Positions 35,790 to 44,302 of a stretch of 64,000 nt of DNA are shown one piece after another. Below the pieces are notes generated by a model. It was not told the origin of the DNA. It worked only from the letters and a program-made list of their open reading frames with translations, and ran no database searches. Position numbers and translations under genes: made by a program. Positions within the stretch are counted from its first letter, which is position 1, and each line of letters opens with the position of its first letter. The stretch spans positions 124,001 through 188,000 of the forward strand of contig NZ_JARGEM010000003.1 of the NCBI RefSeq assembly GCF_029211225.1, written 5' to 3'. Source of the DNA: Antiquaquibacter metalliresistens (GTDB lineage: Bacteria; Actinomycetota; Actinomycetes; Actinomycetales; Microbacteriaceae).

Positions 35790-37343
35790 ATGGCCATCTT
35801 CGGAAACCTCACCGATCGTCTCGCTGAGACCTTCAAGAACCTCCGCGGCAAGGGCAAGCTCAGCCCCGCGGATGTCGACGGCACCGTCCGCGAGATCCGT
35901 CGCGCGCTGCTCGACGCCGACGTCGCGCTCGAGGTGGTCAAGGAGTTCACCGGTCGCGTGCGCGAACGCGCCCTCGGTGACGAGGTCTCGAAGGCGCTGA
36001 ACCCGGCCCAGCAGGTGGTGCAGATCGTCAACGACGAGCTCATCACGATCCTGGGTGGGCAGCAGCGTCGGCTCGAGTTCGCGAAGAAGCCGCCGACCGT
36101 CATCATGCTCGCGGGCCTCCAGGGCGCCGGTAAGACGACGCTCGCGGGCAAGCTCGCGAAGTGGCTCAAGTCTGAGGGGCACACCCCGCTGCTCGTGGCG
36201 GCCGACCTGCAGCGTCCCAACGCCGTCACCCAGCTTCAGGTGGTCGGCGAGCAGGCGGGCGTGCCGGTGTGGGCGCCGGAGCCGGGCAACGGCAAGGGCA
36301 ACCCGGTCAAGGTCTCCAAGGACGGTGTGAAGGAGGCCGAGCGTCGCCAGTACGACGTCGTCATCGTCGACACCGCCGGTCGCCTCGGCGTCGACGCCGA
36401 GCTCATGAAGCAGGCGTCCGACATCCGCAAGTCGATCAACCCCGACGAGGTGCTGTTCGTCATCGACGCCATGATCGGTCAGGACGCGGTGCAGACCGCG
36501 CGCGCCTTCCAGGACGGCGTGGACTTCACCGGCGTCGTGCTCTCCAAGCTCGACGGCGATGCCCGTGGCGGCGCCGCGCTCTCGGTCGCCTCCGTGACCG
36601 GTCGACCGATCATGTTCGCCTCCACGGGGGAGGGACTCGACGACTTCGAGCCGTTCCATCCGGATCGCATGGCCAGCCGCATCCTGGACCTGGGCGACAT
36701 CCTCACCCTCATCGAGCAGGCGCAGAAGACCTTCGACGAGGAGGAGTCGCGCAAGGTCGCGGAGAAGTTCGCGACCGACACCTTCACCCTTGAGGACTTC
36801 CTCGGCCAGATGCAGCAGCTCAAGAACATGGGCTCCATCAAGGGGATGCTCGGCATGCTGCCGGGCGCGAAGGGCATGCGTCAGCAGCTCGACAACTTCG
36901 ACGAGTCGGAGATCACGCGCACCGAGGCCATCATCCAGTCGATGACCCGGCAGGAGCGGCAACTGCCGAAGCTGCTCAACGGTTCTCGCAGGCTGCGCAT
37001 CGCGAAGGGATCGGGCACGACCGTGACCGAGGTCAACGCGCTCGTGAACCGTTTCGAGCAGGCCGCGAAGATGATGAAGACCGTCGCCAAGGGCGGCACC
37101 CCGCAGATCCCCGGCATGGGGCCGATCCCCGGTCAGAAGTTCGGCGGCGGCAAGCAGCAGCCGAAGAAGAAGGGATCGCGCTCGGGCAACCCCGCCAAGC
37201 GCGCGGCGGAGAATGCGGCGCTCGCGGCGGGCAAGCCGCTCGGCGGCGGGGCGGCGGCCGGTTCGGGGTTCGGCCTGGGATCGAAGCCCGGCGGCCCGAG
37301 CGAGGAAGAACTCGCGAGCCTGCAGAAGTTCCTGGGGCGCTAG
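35790..37343 (+). CDS. ffh: signal recognition particle protein Ffh
   Basis: Ffh/SRP54, 517 residues, binds signal sequences with 4.5S RNA and targets ribosomes to FtsY. The N domain (1-95) is followed by the GTPase with P-loop GLQGAGKT (109-116), DTAGRLGVD and SKLDGDARGG. The methionine-rich M domain is at about 300-440 (FTLEDFLGQMQQLKNMG, then MLPGAKGM). A Gly/Lys-rich tail of about 70 residues is typical of actinobacteria. Start ATG 35790. There is no strong terminator, but a CGTCG/CGACG mini hairpin follows at 37357-37372. Confidence 0.97.
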   Translation: MAIFGNLTDRLAETFKNLRGKGKLSPADVDGTVREIRRALLDADVALEVVKEFTGRVRERALGDEVSKALNPAQQVVQIVNDELITILGGQQRRLEFAKKPPTVIMLAGLQGAGKTTLAGKLAKWLKSEGHTPLLVAADLQRPNAVTQLQVVGEQAGVPVWAPEPGNGKGNPVKVSKDGVKEAERRQYDVVIVDTAGRLGVDAELMKQASDIRKSINPDEVLFVIDAMIGQDAVQTARAFQDGVDFTGVVLSKLDGDARGGAALSVASVTGRPIMFASTGEGLDDFEPFHPDRMASRILDLGDILTLIEQAQKTFDEEESRKVAEKFATDTFTLEDFLGQMQQLKNMGSIKGMLGMLPGAKGMRQQLDNFDESEITRTEAIIQSMTRQERQLPKLLNGSRRLRIAKGSGTTVTEVNALVNRFEQAAKMMKTVAKGGTPQIPGMGPIPGQKFGGGKQQPKKKGSRSGNPAKRAAENAALAAGKPLGGGAAAGSGFGLGSKPGGPSEEELASLQKFLGR

Positions 37344-37408
37344 CCTCGCCCGAGTCCGTCGAGTGAACGACGAGCCGCGCGCGGCCGCCGGTCCCCCATT
37401 TGGCCGTC

Positions 37409-37438
37409 TTGACGCGCGCTCGCCGTAGGGTGTTTTAT
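37409..37438 (+). promoter_or_regulatory. amylase promoter (-35 TTGACG, -10 TTTTAT)
   Basis: TTGACG (37409-37414) and TTTTAT (37433-37438) are 18 nt apart. The -10 box lies inside the operator-like sequence 37429-37450, so a bound repressor would block RNA polymerase. Confidence 0.55.
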
Positions 37439-37450
37439 CGATTTACTAAA
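37429..37450. promoter_or_regulatory. LacI-type operator 1 (amylase)
   Basis: A 22-bp site with right half TCGATTTACTAAA. Compared with the inferred full palindrome TTTAGTAAATC/GATTTACTAAA the right half is exact and the left half is poor. It shares TTATCG(A/G)TT-type centre and the ACTAAA end with operator 2 at 39493-39514. It overlaps the amylase -10 box. Confidence 0.5.
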
Positions 37451-37499
37451 GTGTGAACCTACGCGGCCGGGTGCACTGATCAGACGAGGAAGTCAGATT

Positions 37500-39362
37500 A
37501 TGCAGAGAAAACGCCAGCCGAACGCTGCCTCCGGGCACCCCGGTCGATGGATCGCAGCACTCCTGGCCGCGGCGGTCATGCTCTTGGGCTCCGTCGCCGT
37601 TCCGGCACAGGCCGACCCGCCTCCCTCCCCGGGACTCCTGGAGGAGGGTGACGTCATCTACCAGGTGCTCGTCGATCGCTTCTACGACGGCGACTCGAGC
37701 AACAACGACACCAGCAACGGCGAGTACGACCCCGACGACCTCGGGTTCTACCACGGCGGCGACTGGGCGGGGCTGACCGAGAAGCTTGAGTACATCGCGA
37801 ATCTGGGTGTCACAGCGATCTGGCTTTCGCCGGTCTCCGACCAGCAACCGCTGTCGCGGGATAACAACGAGGCGAGCTATCACGGCTACTTCACGCGCGA
37901 CTTCGCGACACCCAACGAGCACTTCGGAGACACGGCGGAGCTTCAGGACCTCATCGACACCGCCCATGGACTCGGATTGAAGATGATCCTCGATGTCGTG
38001 CCCAACCACACCGCGGACTACTTCAATGGCACGGCGACGACGTATTCGCCGAGCACCTATAAGCCGGCCAGCCCGCTGGACAACTCGGCGTACTACCACC
38101 ACAACGGCGACTGCCTCTTCAACGGACTCGAGACACAGACGCAGATTGAGCAGTGCGACCTGGGCGGGCTCGACGATCTCGATCAGTCCAACTCGACGGT
38201 GTCGAACTACCTGATCGACACCTATAAGGACTGGGTCGACATGGGCTTCGATGGGATCCGGGTGGATGCCGCGCGCTCGGTGCCCAAGGCCTGGCTCGAG
38301 GACTTCGAAGACGCCATGGAGGTTCCGACATTCGGGGAGGTCTTCGTCGGCGATGTCGACTACGTCTCCGAGTATCAGGATTATCAGTGGGGCGAGCTGG
38401 ACTTCCCCTACTTCTTCGCGGTGCGGAGTGCCTTTGCAGCCGACACGGACATGAACGCGCTTGGCGACCTGTTCGACCAGGACTACAAGTACGTCGACGC
38501 GAACAAGTTGGAGACCTTCATCGACAACCACGACCGGGCGCGATTCCTGACCTGGGCGAACGACAACTACCAGCGGCTTCGGTCGGCGCTCACGTTCATG
38601 ATGACGACGCGTGGCATCCCCGTGATCTACTACGGCACGGAGCAGGCGGATGACGGCAACGGCAACGCCTCCGAGAATCCCATCGCCAATAAGGACAACC
38701 GCAAGGACATGTCCAGCTTCGACGAGGACTCCAACCTCTACAACCACATTCAGCAGTTGACGGCCATGCGGGCCGCGTACCCGGCGTTGCAGGTCGGTAC
38801 GCAGCGCGAGATGTGGTCGGACACCAGCGTGTACGGCTTCTCGCGTCGCGACGACTCGTCAGGGGCGGAAGCAATCACCCTGTCGAGCAACTCCTGGACC
38901 AACCAGACGCGCACGATTCCGCTGCGAGCCGAGAGCACGATCGCGGTGAACACGGTGCTCACCAACGCGATGGACACGAGCGAGACGGTGACCGTGGTTT
39001 CGGGCGGCGTCACGGGCAAGCAGATCACGGTGACCCTGGGGGAGCACGAGACCGCCGTCTACGTGCCGGGATCGCCGGCGACGTACTCGCCGGAGGCGCG
39101 CAACACCACCACGGTTCGGGTGCACTACAACGTCGGGCTCGGCAACAACATCGCGATTCGTGGCGACACCTATCCGTTCAGCTGGACGGCGGGAAGGGCC
39201 GCGCGCAATGTCGCCTCCGACGTGTGGGAGTTCGAACTCGAGCGGATCCCCGACGGGGTGACCTTCGAGTTCAAGCCACTCATCAACGATGCGACCTGGT
39301 CGACGGGCGGCAACTACACGGGAACGGGCGGGGATGTCATAGACATCTATCCGACCTTCTGA
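37500..39362 (+). CDS. secreted GH13 alpha-amylase with C-terminal module
   Basis: A 620-residue secreted amylase. The signal peptide (MQRKRQPNAA..., cleavage likely after AQA38) is followed by a GH13 barrel from about residue 50. Catalytic acids by position are Asp256 (GFDGIRVDAAR), Glu280 (TFGEVF) and Asp345 (FIDNHDRARF). Region I (DVVPNHTADY) and a domain C follow. The last about 85 residues (TTVRVHYNVGLGNNIAIRG onward) form a beta-rich, starch-binding-like module. It should release maltodextrins outside the cell for the importer downstream. ATG 37500 has GAGGAA 10 nt upstream. Codon use is more relaxed, with more AAC/AAG/TAT, than in the neighbours. Confidence 0.93.
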   Translation: MQRKRQPNAASGHPGRWIAALLAAAVMLLGSVAVPAQADPPPSPGLLEEGDVIYQVLVDRFYDGDSSNNDTSNGEYDPDDLGFYHGGDWAGLTEKLEYIANLGVTAIWLSPVSDQQPLSRDNNEASYHGYFTRDFATPNEHFGDTAELQDLIDTAHGLGLKMILDVVPNHTADYFNGTATTYSPSTYKPASPLDNSAYYHHNGDCLFNGLETQTQIEQCDLGGLDDLDQSNSTVSNYLIDTYKDWVDMGFDGIRVDAARSVPKAWLEDFEDAMEVPTFGEVFVGDVDYVSEYQDYQWGELDFPYFFAVRSAFAADTDMNALGDLFDQDYKYVDANKLETFIDNHDRARFLTWANDNYQRLRSALTFMMTTRGIPVIYYGTEQADDGNGNASENPIANKDNRKDMSSFDEDSNLYNHIQQLTAMRAAYPALQVGTQREMWSDTSVYGFSRRDDSSGAEAITLSSNSWTNQTRTIPLRAESTIAVNTVLTNAMDTSETVTVVSGGVTGKQITVTLGEHETAVYVPGSPATYSPEARNTTTVRVHYNVGLGNNIAIRGDTYPFSWTAGRAARNVASDVWEFELERIPDGVTFEFKPLINDATWSTGGNYTGTGGDVIDIYPTF

Positions 39363-39428
39363 ACGGAGACCTCGGTCGCGCGGCCGCAAGCATCATTCGC
39401 GCGGCCCGGGAGCGGGCGCTGAGCCCGT

Positions 39429-39466
39429 GACAAGGCCCGTCCTGCATCCGCGGGGCGGGCCTTGTC
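39429..39466 (+). terminator. terminator after secreted amylase
   Basis: A perfect 11-bp stem, GACAAGGCCCG (39429-39439) and CGGGCCTTGTC (39456-39466), with a 16-nt loop. It separates the amylase transcript from the aglA operon. Confidence 0.85.
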
Positions 39467-39489
39467 GACACTTGCATTCCTCATCCGGA

Positions 39490-39516
39490 TTGTTTAGTGT
39501 ATCGGTTAACTAAACT
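39490..39516 (+). promoter_or_regulatory. maltodextrin operon promoter with LacI-type operator 2
   Basis: TTGTTT (39490-39495) and TAAACT (39511-39516) are a possible -35/-10 pair, 15 nt apart. Across them lies the 22-bp palindrome TTTAGT...ACTAAA (39493-39514), with 8 of 11 positions paired between halves. A repressor there would exclude polymerase. It resembles operator 1 upstream of the amylase. Confidence 0.55.
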
Positions 39517-39533
39517 TTGACTCGAAGGCGAGC

Positions 39534-41243
39534 ATGAGCACACAGTGGTGGCACGACGCGGTGGTGTACCAGATCTACCTGCGGTCGTTCGCCGACGCCA
39601 ACGGTGATGGGGTCGGCGACCTCGCCGGACTCATCTCGAGGCTCGACTACCTGCAGGACCTCGGCGTCGACGCGCTCTGGCTCAATCCGTGCTACCGGTC
39701 GCCGCAGCGCGACCACGGGTACGACATCGCCGACTACTACGCCATCGACGAGGCGTACGGCAGCGTGGCAGATCTCGAGCGACTCGTCACCGAAGCGCAC
39801 TCGCGCGGGATGCGGCTGCTGCTCGACATGGTCGCCAATCACTGCTCCGATCAGCACGCCTGGTTCCAGGAAGCGCTCGTCGCCGACGCCGGGAGCCGGG
39901 CTCGCGAGCGCTTCCTGTTCCGCGATGGCCGCGGGGAGTCCGGCGAACTCCCGCCGAACAATTGGCAGAGCGTCTTCGGCGGCCCTGCCTGGACCCGGGT
40001 CGCCGATGGGCAGTGGTACTTCCACGCCTTCGATTCCAGCCAGCCCGACTTCAACTGGCGCAACCAGGAGGTCGTCGAGTACTTCGACGGCGTGCTGCGA
40101 TTCTGGTTCGAGCGCGGTGTCGACGGCTTCCGCATCGATGTCGCCCACGGATTGTTCAAGGCCGCCGACATGCCAGACGCCGTCGGTGACGGTCACAACT
40201 ACGGCATGTGGGATCAGCCCGAGGTGCACGACATCTACCGCCGCTGGCGGGCCATCGGCGACGAAAACGAACCCGAAAAGTACTTCGTCGGCGAGATCTG
40301 GGTGCCGAGTCTCGAGAGCATGACGGCGTACTTGGTGCCTGACGAACTGCACCAGGCCTTCACCTTCGATCTGCTCGTGCAGCCCTGGGAGTCGTCGCGG
40401 ATGACCGCCGCGATCGAGCGCGCGCTCGGCCAGGCGGCGGCGGTCGGCGGGCCGCCCGCCTGGACGCTGTCGAACCATGACGTGCATCGCACCGCGACCC
40501 GATACGGGCAGGAGCAGCACCTCGACGCACCGCTGCCGACGGATATGATCGCGGCCGCCCGGCGACAGGGCACGGCCGACCTCGACCTCGGGGTTCGGCG
40601 CGCGAAGGCGGCCATCATGCTGCAGCTCGCGCTCCCCGGGGCCGCATACCTCTATCAGGGCGAGGAGCTCGGCCTGCCCGAGGTCTTCGACCTGCCGGAC
40701 GATGCGCGGCAGGACCCCATCTGGCTGCGCTCGGGTGGCGCGGAACTCGGTCGCGATGGCTGCCGCGTGCCCATGCCGTGGGATGCCACCGCCCCGACCT
40801 TCGGGTTCAGCCCGAGCGATGCGACCGCCGCCCCCTGGCTGCCGCAACCCGCGGAGTTCGGCGACTACGCGGCGAACAGCCAGGCGGCGTCCGAGGCATC
40901 CACGCTGGCTCTGTACCGGAAGGCGATCAGTGCCAGGCGTGCGGTGTTCGGGGAGGAGAAGTCGGTGCAGTGGCTGGAGTCGGGGCATCCCGAGCTGCTT
41001 GCACTCAGACGCGGTGCGGGGATCTGCGTCGTCAACTTCGGCGACCACGACCTGACGGTCCCGGGGGAGTGGAGGGCCGAGCTGGTGCTCGGTTCGGAGA
41101 GTTTCGGGAGCGGCACGATCGTTCCTGCGAATAGCGCCGCCTGGCTGAGCGTCGTCCGAGTGCCCTTGGGCTCGGCGGCGCGGTCGGCGGACCGAGCCCG
41201 CACGGGTTCACCAGCACCACAGCTGGAATCCACGGCCCCCTAG
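39534..41243 (+). CDS. GH13 alpha-glucosidase
   Basis: A 569-residue cytoplasmic GH13 enzyme (no signal peptide), of the alpha-glucosidase/oligo-1,6-glucosidase type (MSTQWWHDAVVYQIYLRSF, RDHGYDIADYYAID). Catalytic residues are Asp202 (GFRIDVAHG), Glu254 (VGEIW) and Asp316 (SNHDVHR). It likely trims imported maltodextrins from the non-reducing end to glucose. ATG 39534 follows GAAGGCGAGC. It is the first gene of the operon that continues through the ABC importer to lacI. A Pro/Ser/Ala-rich tail of about 25 residues ends it. Confidence 0.93.
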   Translation: MSTQWWHDAVVYQIYLRSFADANGDGVGDLAGLISRLDYLQDLGVDALWLNPCYRSPQRDHGYDIADYYAIDEAYGSVADLERLVTEAHSRGMRLLLDMVANHCSDQHAWFQEALVADAGSRARERFLFRDGRGESGELPPNNWQSVFGGPAWTRVADGQWYFHAFDSSQPDFNWRNQEVVEYFDGVLRFWFERGVDGFRIDVAHGLFKAADMPDAVGDGHNYGMWDQPEVHDIYRRWRAIGDENEPEKYFVGEIWVPSLESMTAYLVPDELHQAFTFDLLVQPWESSRMTAAIERALGQAAAVGGPPAWTLSNHDVHRTATRYGQEQHLDAPLPTDMIAAARRQGTADLDLGVRRAKAAIMLQLALPGAAYLYQGEELGLPEVFDLPDDARQDPIWLRSGGAELGRDGCRVPMPWDATAPTFGFSPSDATAAPWLPQPAEFGDYAANSQAASEASTLALYRKAISARRAVFGEEKSVQWLESGHPELLALRRGAGICVVNFGDHDLTVPGEWRAELVLGSESFGSGTIVPANSAAWLSVVRVPLGSAARSADRARTGSPAPQLESTAP

Positions 41244-41266
41244 GGCCACAATCACATGAGGGAGCA

Positions 41267-42535
41267 ATGATGCACCGCACACTACTGAGGCTCGCCGCGA
41301 TCGGCGCAGCCGCCGCGCTCGCCCTGACCGGCTGCACCGCCGGGGGCGGCTCGGGCGATGGCGACGTCGAGGTGACCGTCTGGCATTACTGGGATGGCAC
41401 GAACGCCGACACCTTCGATGCCATGGTGGACGACTACAACGCCAGCCACGAGGGCGTGGTGATCAAGGCCTCGAACGTGCCCAACGCCGACTTCCTGACC
41501 AAGCTGCGCGCCTCGGCCACCTCGAACACGTTGCCGGACATCGCGATCGGCGACCTGGTCTGGGTGCCGCAGATCAACCAGATCGGCACCCTTGCCGACC
41601 TCGGCCCGTTGCTGCCCGCCGACGTGCTCTCCGACATCAACCCCGCCCTGACCTCCTTCGGCACGATCGACGGCAAGCAGGTCTCGGTACCGGTCTCAGC
41701 CAACAACCTCGGCTACATCTACAACAAGACGCTGTTCGAGGAGGCCGGTCTCGACCCCGACTCGCCGCCCATCACCTGGGAGGAGCTGAAGGCGGATGGC
41801 GCGACGATCCTCGCCAAGACCGGCAAGCCCGCCTACGAGCTGTTCACTCAGGCCGGCGACAACGGCGAGGGGCTCACCTGGAACTTCCAGGTCAACCTCT
41901 GGCAGGCCGGCGGCGAATTCCTCACCGCCGACAACAGCGCGGCCGCCTTCAACACCGCGGCGGGCGAGGAGGCCCTGGGGTACTGGAAGGAACTCATCGA
42001 CTCCGGCCTGAGCAAGGTCGGCGCGTGGGGCGAGCTGGGCAAGAGCGAGGTTGCCTCGGCGACCGACGGATCGTGGATGGTCGGCATCTGGGCCCCCGAC
42101 CCGCCCTTCGACTTCGGCGTGAGCACGGCCCCGTACCCGGAAAACGGCACGCCGGCCACCAACCTCGGCGGCGAGCAGGCGATGGTCTTCGACAACGGCG
42201 AGGCCACGACGAAGGCGGCGGCGGACTTCTTGGCCTGGTTCCTCGAGCCCGAGCAGGTGCTCAGCTGGAGTGAGGCGACCGGCATGCTTCCGGTCACCAA
42301 CTCGATCGCCACGAGCGACGAGTACCTGGGCTGGGTGGACGAGAACCAGCCGCGTCTGCGCCCGTACGTAGAGCAGATGGCCGTCGCCCACGCCCGACCG
42401 AACACTCCGCTGTACCCGGCGATCTCGCTGGCCTTCGCGAAGGAGATCGAGAAGGCCCTCACCGGTGCCGTCTCGGTCGAGGATGCCCTCGCGAACGCCG
42501 AGCAGGCCGTCAACGACGTGATCGCCAAGGGTTAG
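41267..42535 (+). CDS. maltodextrin ABC transporter, substrate-binding lipoprotein
   Basis: A 422-residue periplasmic-binding-type lipoprotein. The lipobox is LTGC, with Cys23 after a short signal peptide. The mature part fits family 1 extracellular solute-binding proteins (VWHYWDGTNADTFDAMVDDYN, KAATPDFLAWFLEPEQVLSW-type region), the group for maltose and other oligosaccharides. ATG 41267 (MMHRTL) follows GAGGGAG; a second ATG directly follows. Context (malF/malG, GH13 enzymes, LacI) indicates maltodextrins, but ligand identity is inferred. Confidence 0.93.
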   Translation: MMHRTLLRLAAIGAAAALALTGCTAGGGSGDGDVEVTVWHYWDGTNADTFDAMVDDYNASHEGVVIKASNVPNADFLTKLRASATSNTLPDIAIGDLVWVPQINQIGTLADLGPLLPADVLSDINPALTSFGTIDGKQVSVPVSANNLGYIYNKTLFEEAGLDPDSPPITWEELKADGATILAKTGKPAYELFTQAGDNGEGLTWNFQVNLWQAGGEFLTADNSAAAFNTAAGEEALGYWKELIDSGLSKVGAWGELGKSEVASATDGSWMVGIWAPDPPFDFGVSTAPYPENGTPATNLGGEQAMVFDNGEATTKAAADFLAWFLEPEQVLSWSEATGMLPVTNSIATSDEYLGWVDENQPRLRPYVEQMAVAHARPNTPLYPAISLAFAKEIEKALTGAVSVEDALANAEQAVNDVIAKG

Positions 42536-42538
42536 TCG

Positions 42539-43480
42539 TTGACCCAGTTGCAGTCCGGTATCCGCCCCGGTCGCTCAGGCGGCCGGGGCGGTTCCCCGCG
42601 GGAGCGGTACAACCGCGAAGAGGTGCTCACCGCCGGACTGTTCCTGCTGCCCGCGCTCGCGGTGCTCGGCATCTTCGTGATCTATCCGATCGTCTCGGCC
42701 GGATACATCAGCCTCACCTCGTGGAACGGGTTCTCGCCGGTCAAGGAATTCATCGGCTTCGACAACTACGTGCGACTGGCGCAGGACCCGGAATTCTGGA
42801 ACTCGCTCACGGTCACCTGCATCTACGCCTTCGGGGTGTGCGTGCTGAGCGTGGCCTCCGGACTCGTCGTGGCCTTGCTGCTGGATGCGCCGCTGCGGGG
42901 CCGCGGCTTCTACCGCGGCGTGTACTTCCTCCCCGCGGTCACCTCGTCCGTGGCCGCGGCGATCGTCTGGCGGTACATGCTCGACCCCTCGGGCTTCGTC
43001 AACACGGTGTTGGGGCAGGTGGGCATCCAAGGTCCCGACTGGTTGCAGGATCGCTGGCTCGCGCTCGGTGCGCTCACCCTGCTGACGGTCTGGAAGAACG
43101 TCGGATTCAATGCGATTCTGTATCTCACCGCGCTGCAGGCGCTGCCGGAGGGCGTCTTCGAGGCGGCGCAGATCGACGGCGCGAGCTTCTGGCAGCGCAT
43201 CCGGTTCATGACGATCCCGCTGCTGAAGCCCATGACCTTCTTCGTCGTCGTACAGGCCCTCATCACGAGCTTCCAGGCGTTCGACCTGGTTTACATCCTC
43301 ACCGGTGGCGGACCACAGGGCGGCACCGAGGTGCTCGGCATGATCATGTATCGCGAGGCCTTCCGGTTGAGCGACTTCGGCTACGGCACTTCGATCGCGT
43401 TCGTGACGCTGTTCCTCGTGCTCGGGGTCTCCCTGGTCAACTGGCGAGCCTCCGGCTCGGGAAAGTCCCCGCTGCGATGA
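42539..43480 (+). CDS. maltodextrin ABC transporter permease (MalF-type)
   Basis: A 313-residue permease with six membrane helices after a basic N-terminus. The EAA loop EAAQIDGASFWQRIRFMTIP is near residue 218, where the ATPase docks. Start TTG 42539, 3 nt after the binding-protein stop, gives MTQLQSG; no better start lies nearby. Its stop overlaps the next ATG by 4 nt. Confidence 0.92.
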   Translation: MTQLQSGIRPGRSGGRGGSPRERYNREEVLTAGLFLLPALAVLGIFVIYPIVSAGYISLTSWNGFSPVKEFIGFDNYVRLAQDPEFWNSLTVTCIYAFGVCVLSVASGLVVALLLDAPLRGRGFYRGVYFLPAVTSSVAAAIVWRYMLDPSGFVNTVLGQVGIQGPDWLQDRWLALGALTLLTVWKNVGFNAILYLTALQALPEGVFEAAQIDGASFWQRIRFMTIPLLKPMTFFVVVQALITSFQAFDLVYILTGGGPQGGTEVLGMIMYREAFRLSDFGYGTSIAFVTLFLVLGVSLVNWRASGSGKSPLR

Positions 43481-44298
43481 AGCGAACCACTGCAATCGCC
43501 CTCGCCCGCCACGCCGTGCTCATCGTCGGCGCGGCCTTCGTGGTGCTGCCGTTCCTCTGGATGTTCACCACCTCGCTGCAGACCCGTGCCGAGACCTACT
43601 CCAACGGCTCGATCTTCCCCACCTCGTGGCACTGGGAGAACTACGTCGTCGCCTGGGAGGCCGCGCCCTTCGGGCAGTACTACCTCAACAGCCTGATCAT
43701 GGCGGCCGGCATCGTCACCGGTCATCTCGTGCTCGACGCCTTCGCCGCCTACGCCTTCGCGCGCTTGCGCTTCCCGTTCAAGAACGCGCTGTTCGTGATC
43801 CTGTTGGCGGCGCTCATCGTGCCCACGTTCGTCACGATCATCCCCGCGTATTCGCTCGTGGCCTCGTTCGGTTGGATCGACAGCTACACCGGCCTCATCG
43901 TGCCGCGACTGGCGGACGTCTTCGGCATCATCCTGCTGCGACAGTACTTCGCGTCGATCCCCGGGGAACTGGAGGATGCCGCACGCATCGACGGCTGCAG
44001 TCGCATCGGTACGTTCTTCCGCATCATGGTTCCGCTCGCGATGCCCGCCTTCGCAACGCTCGCGATCTTCAGCTTCCTGTTCGCCTGGAACGACTTCCTC
44101 TGGCCGCTGTTGGTGACCAACTCGGATGAGCTGCGCACCATCCAGATCGGACTCTCTGCCTTCCAGGGACGCTATGGCACCTCCTGGAACTACCTCATGG
44201 CCGGCACGCTCACTGCGACCGTGCCCAGCATCATCGTGTTCATGATCTTCCAGCGCGCCCTGGTGCGTGGGATCGCCGCCAGCGGATTGAAGGACTGA
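43477..44298 (+). CDS. maltodextrin ABC transporter permease (MalG-type)
   Basis: A 273-residue permease with six helices and EAA-like loop ELEDAARIDGCSRIGTFFRI near residue 165. It pairs with the MalF-type gene. ATG 43477 overlaps the upstream stop (ATGA). No ATPase gene follows; the next gene is a glycoside hydrolase, so the importer must use an ATPase encoded elsewhere, as with shared MsiK-type proteins in actinobacteria. Confidence 0.93.
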   Translation: MKRTTAIALARHAVLIVGAAFVVLPFLWMFTTSLQTRAETYSNGSIFPTSWHWENYVVAWEAAPFGQYYLNSLIMAAGIVTGHLVLDAFAAYAFARLRFPFKNALFVILLAALIVPTFVTIIPAYSLVASFGWIDSYTGLIVPRLADVFGIILLRQYFASIPGELEDAARIDGCSRIGTFFRIMVPLAMPAFATLAIFSFLFAWNDFLWPLLVTNSDELRTIQIGLSAFQGRYGTSWNYLMAGTLTATVPSIIVFMIFQRALVRGIAASGLKD

Positions 44299-44302
44299 CA
44301 GC

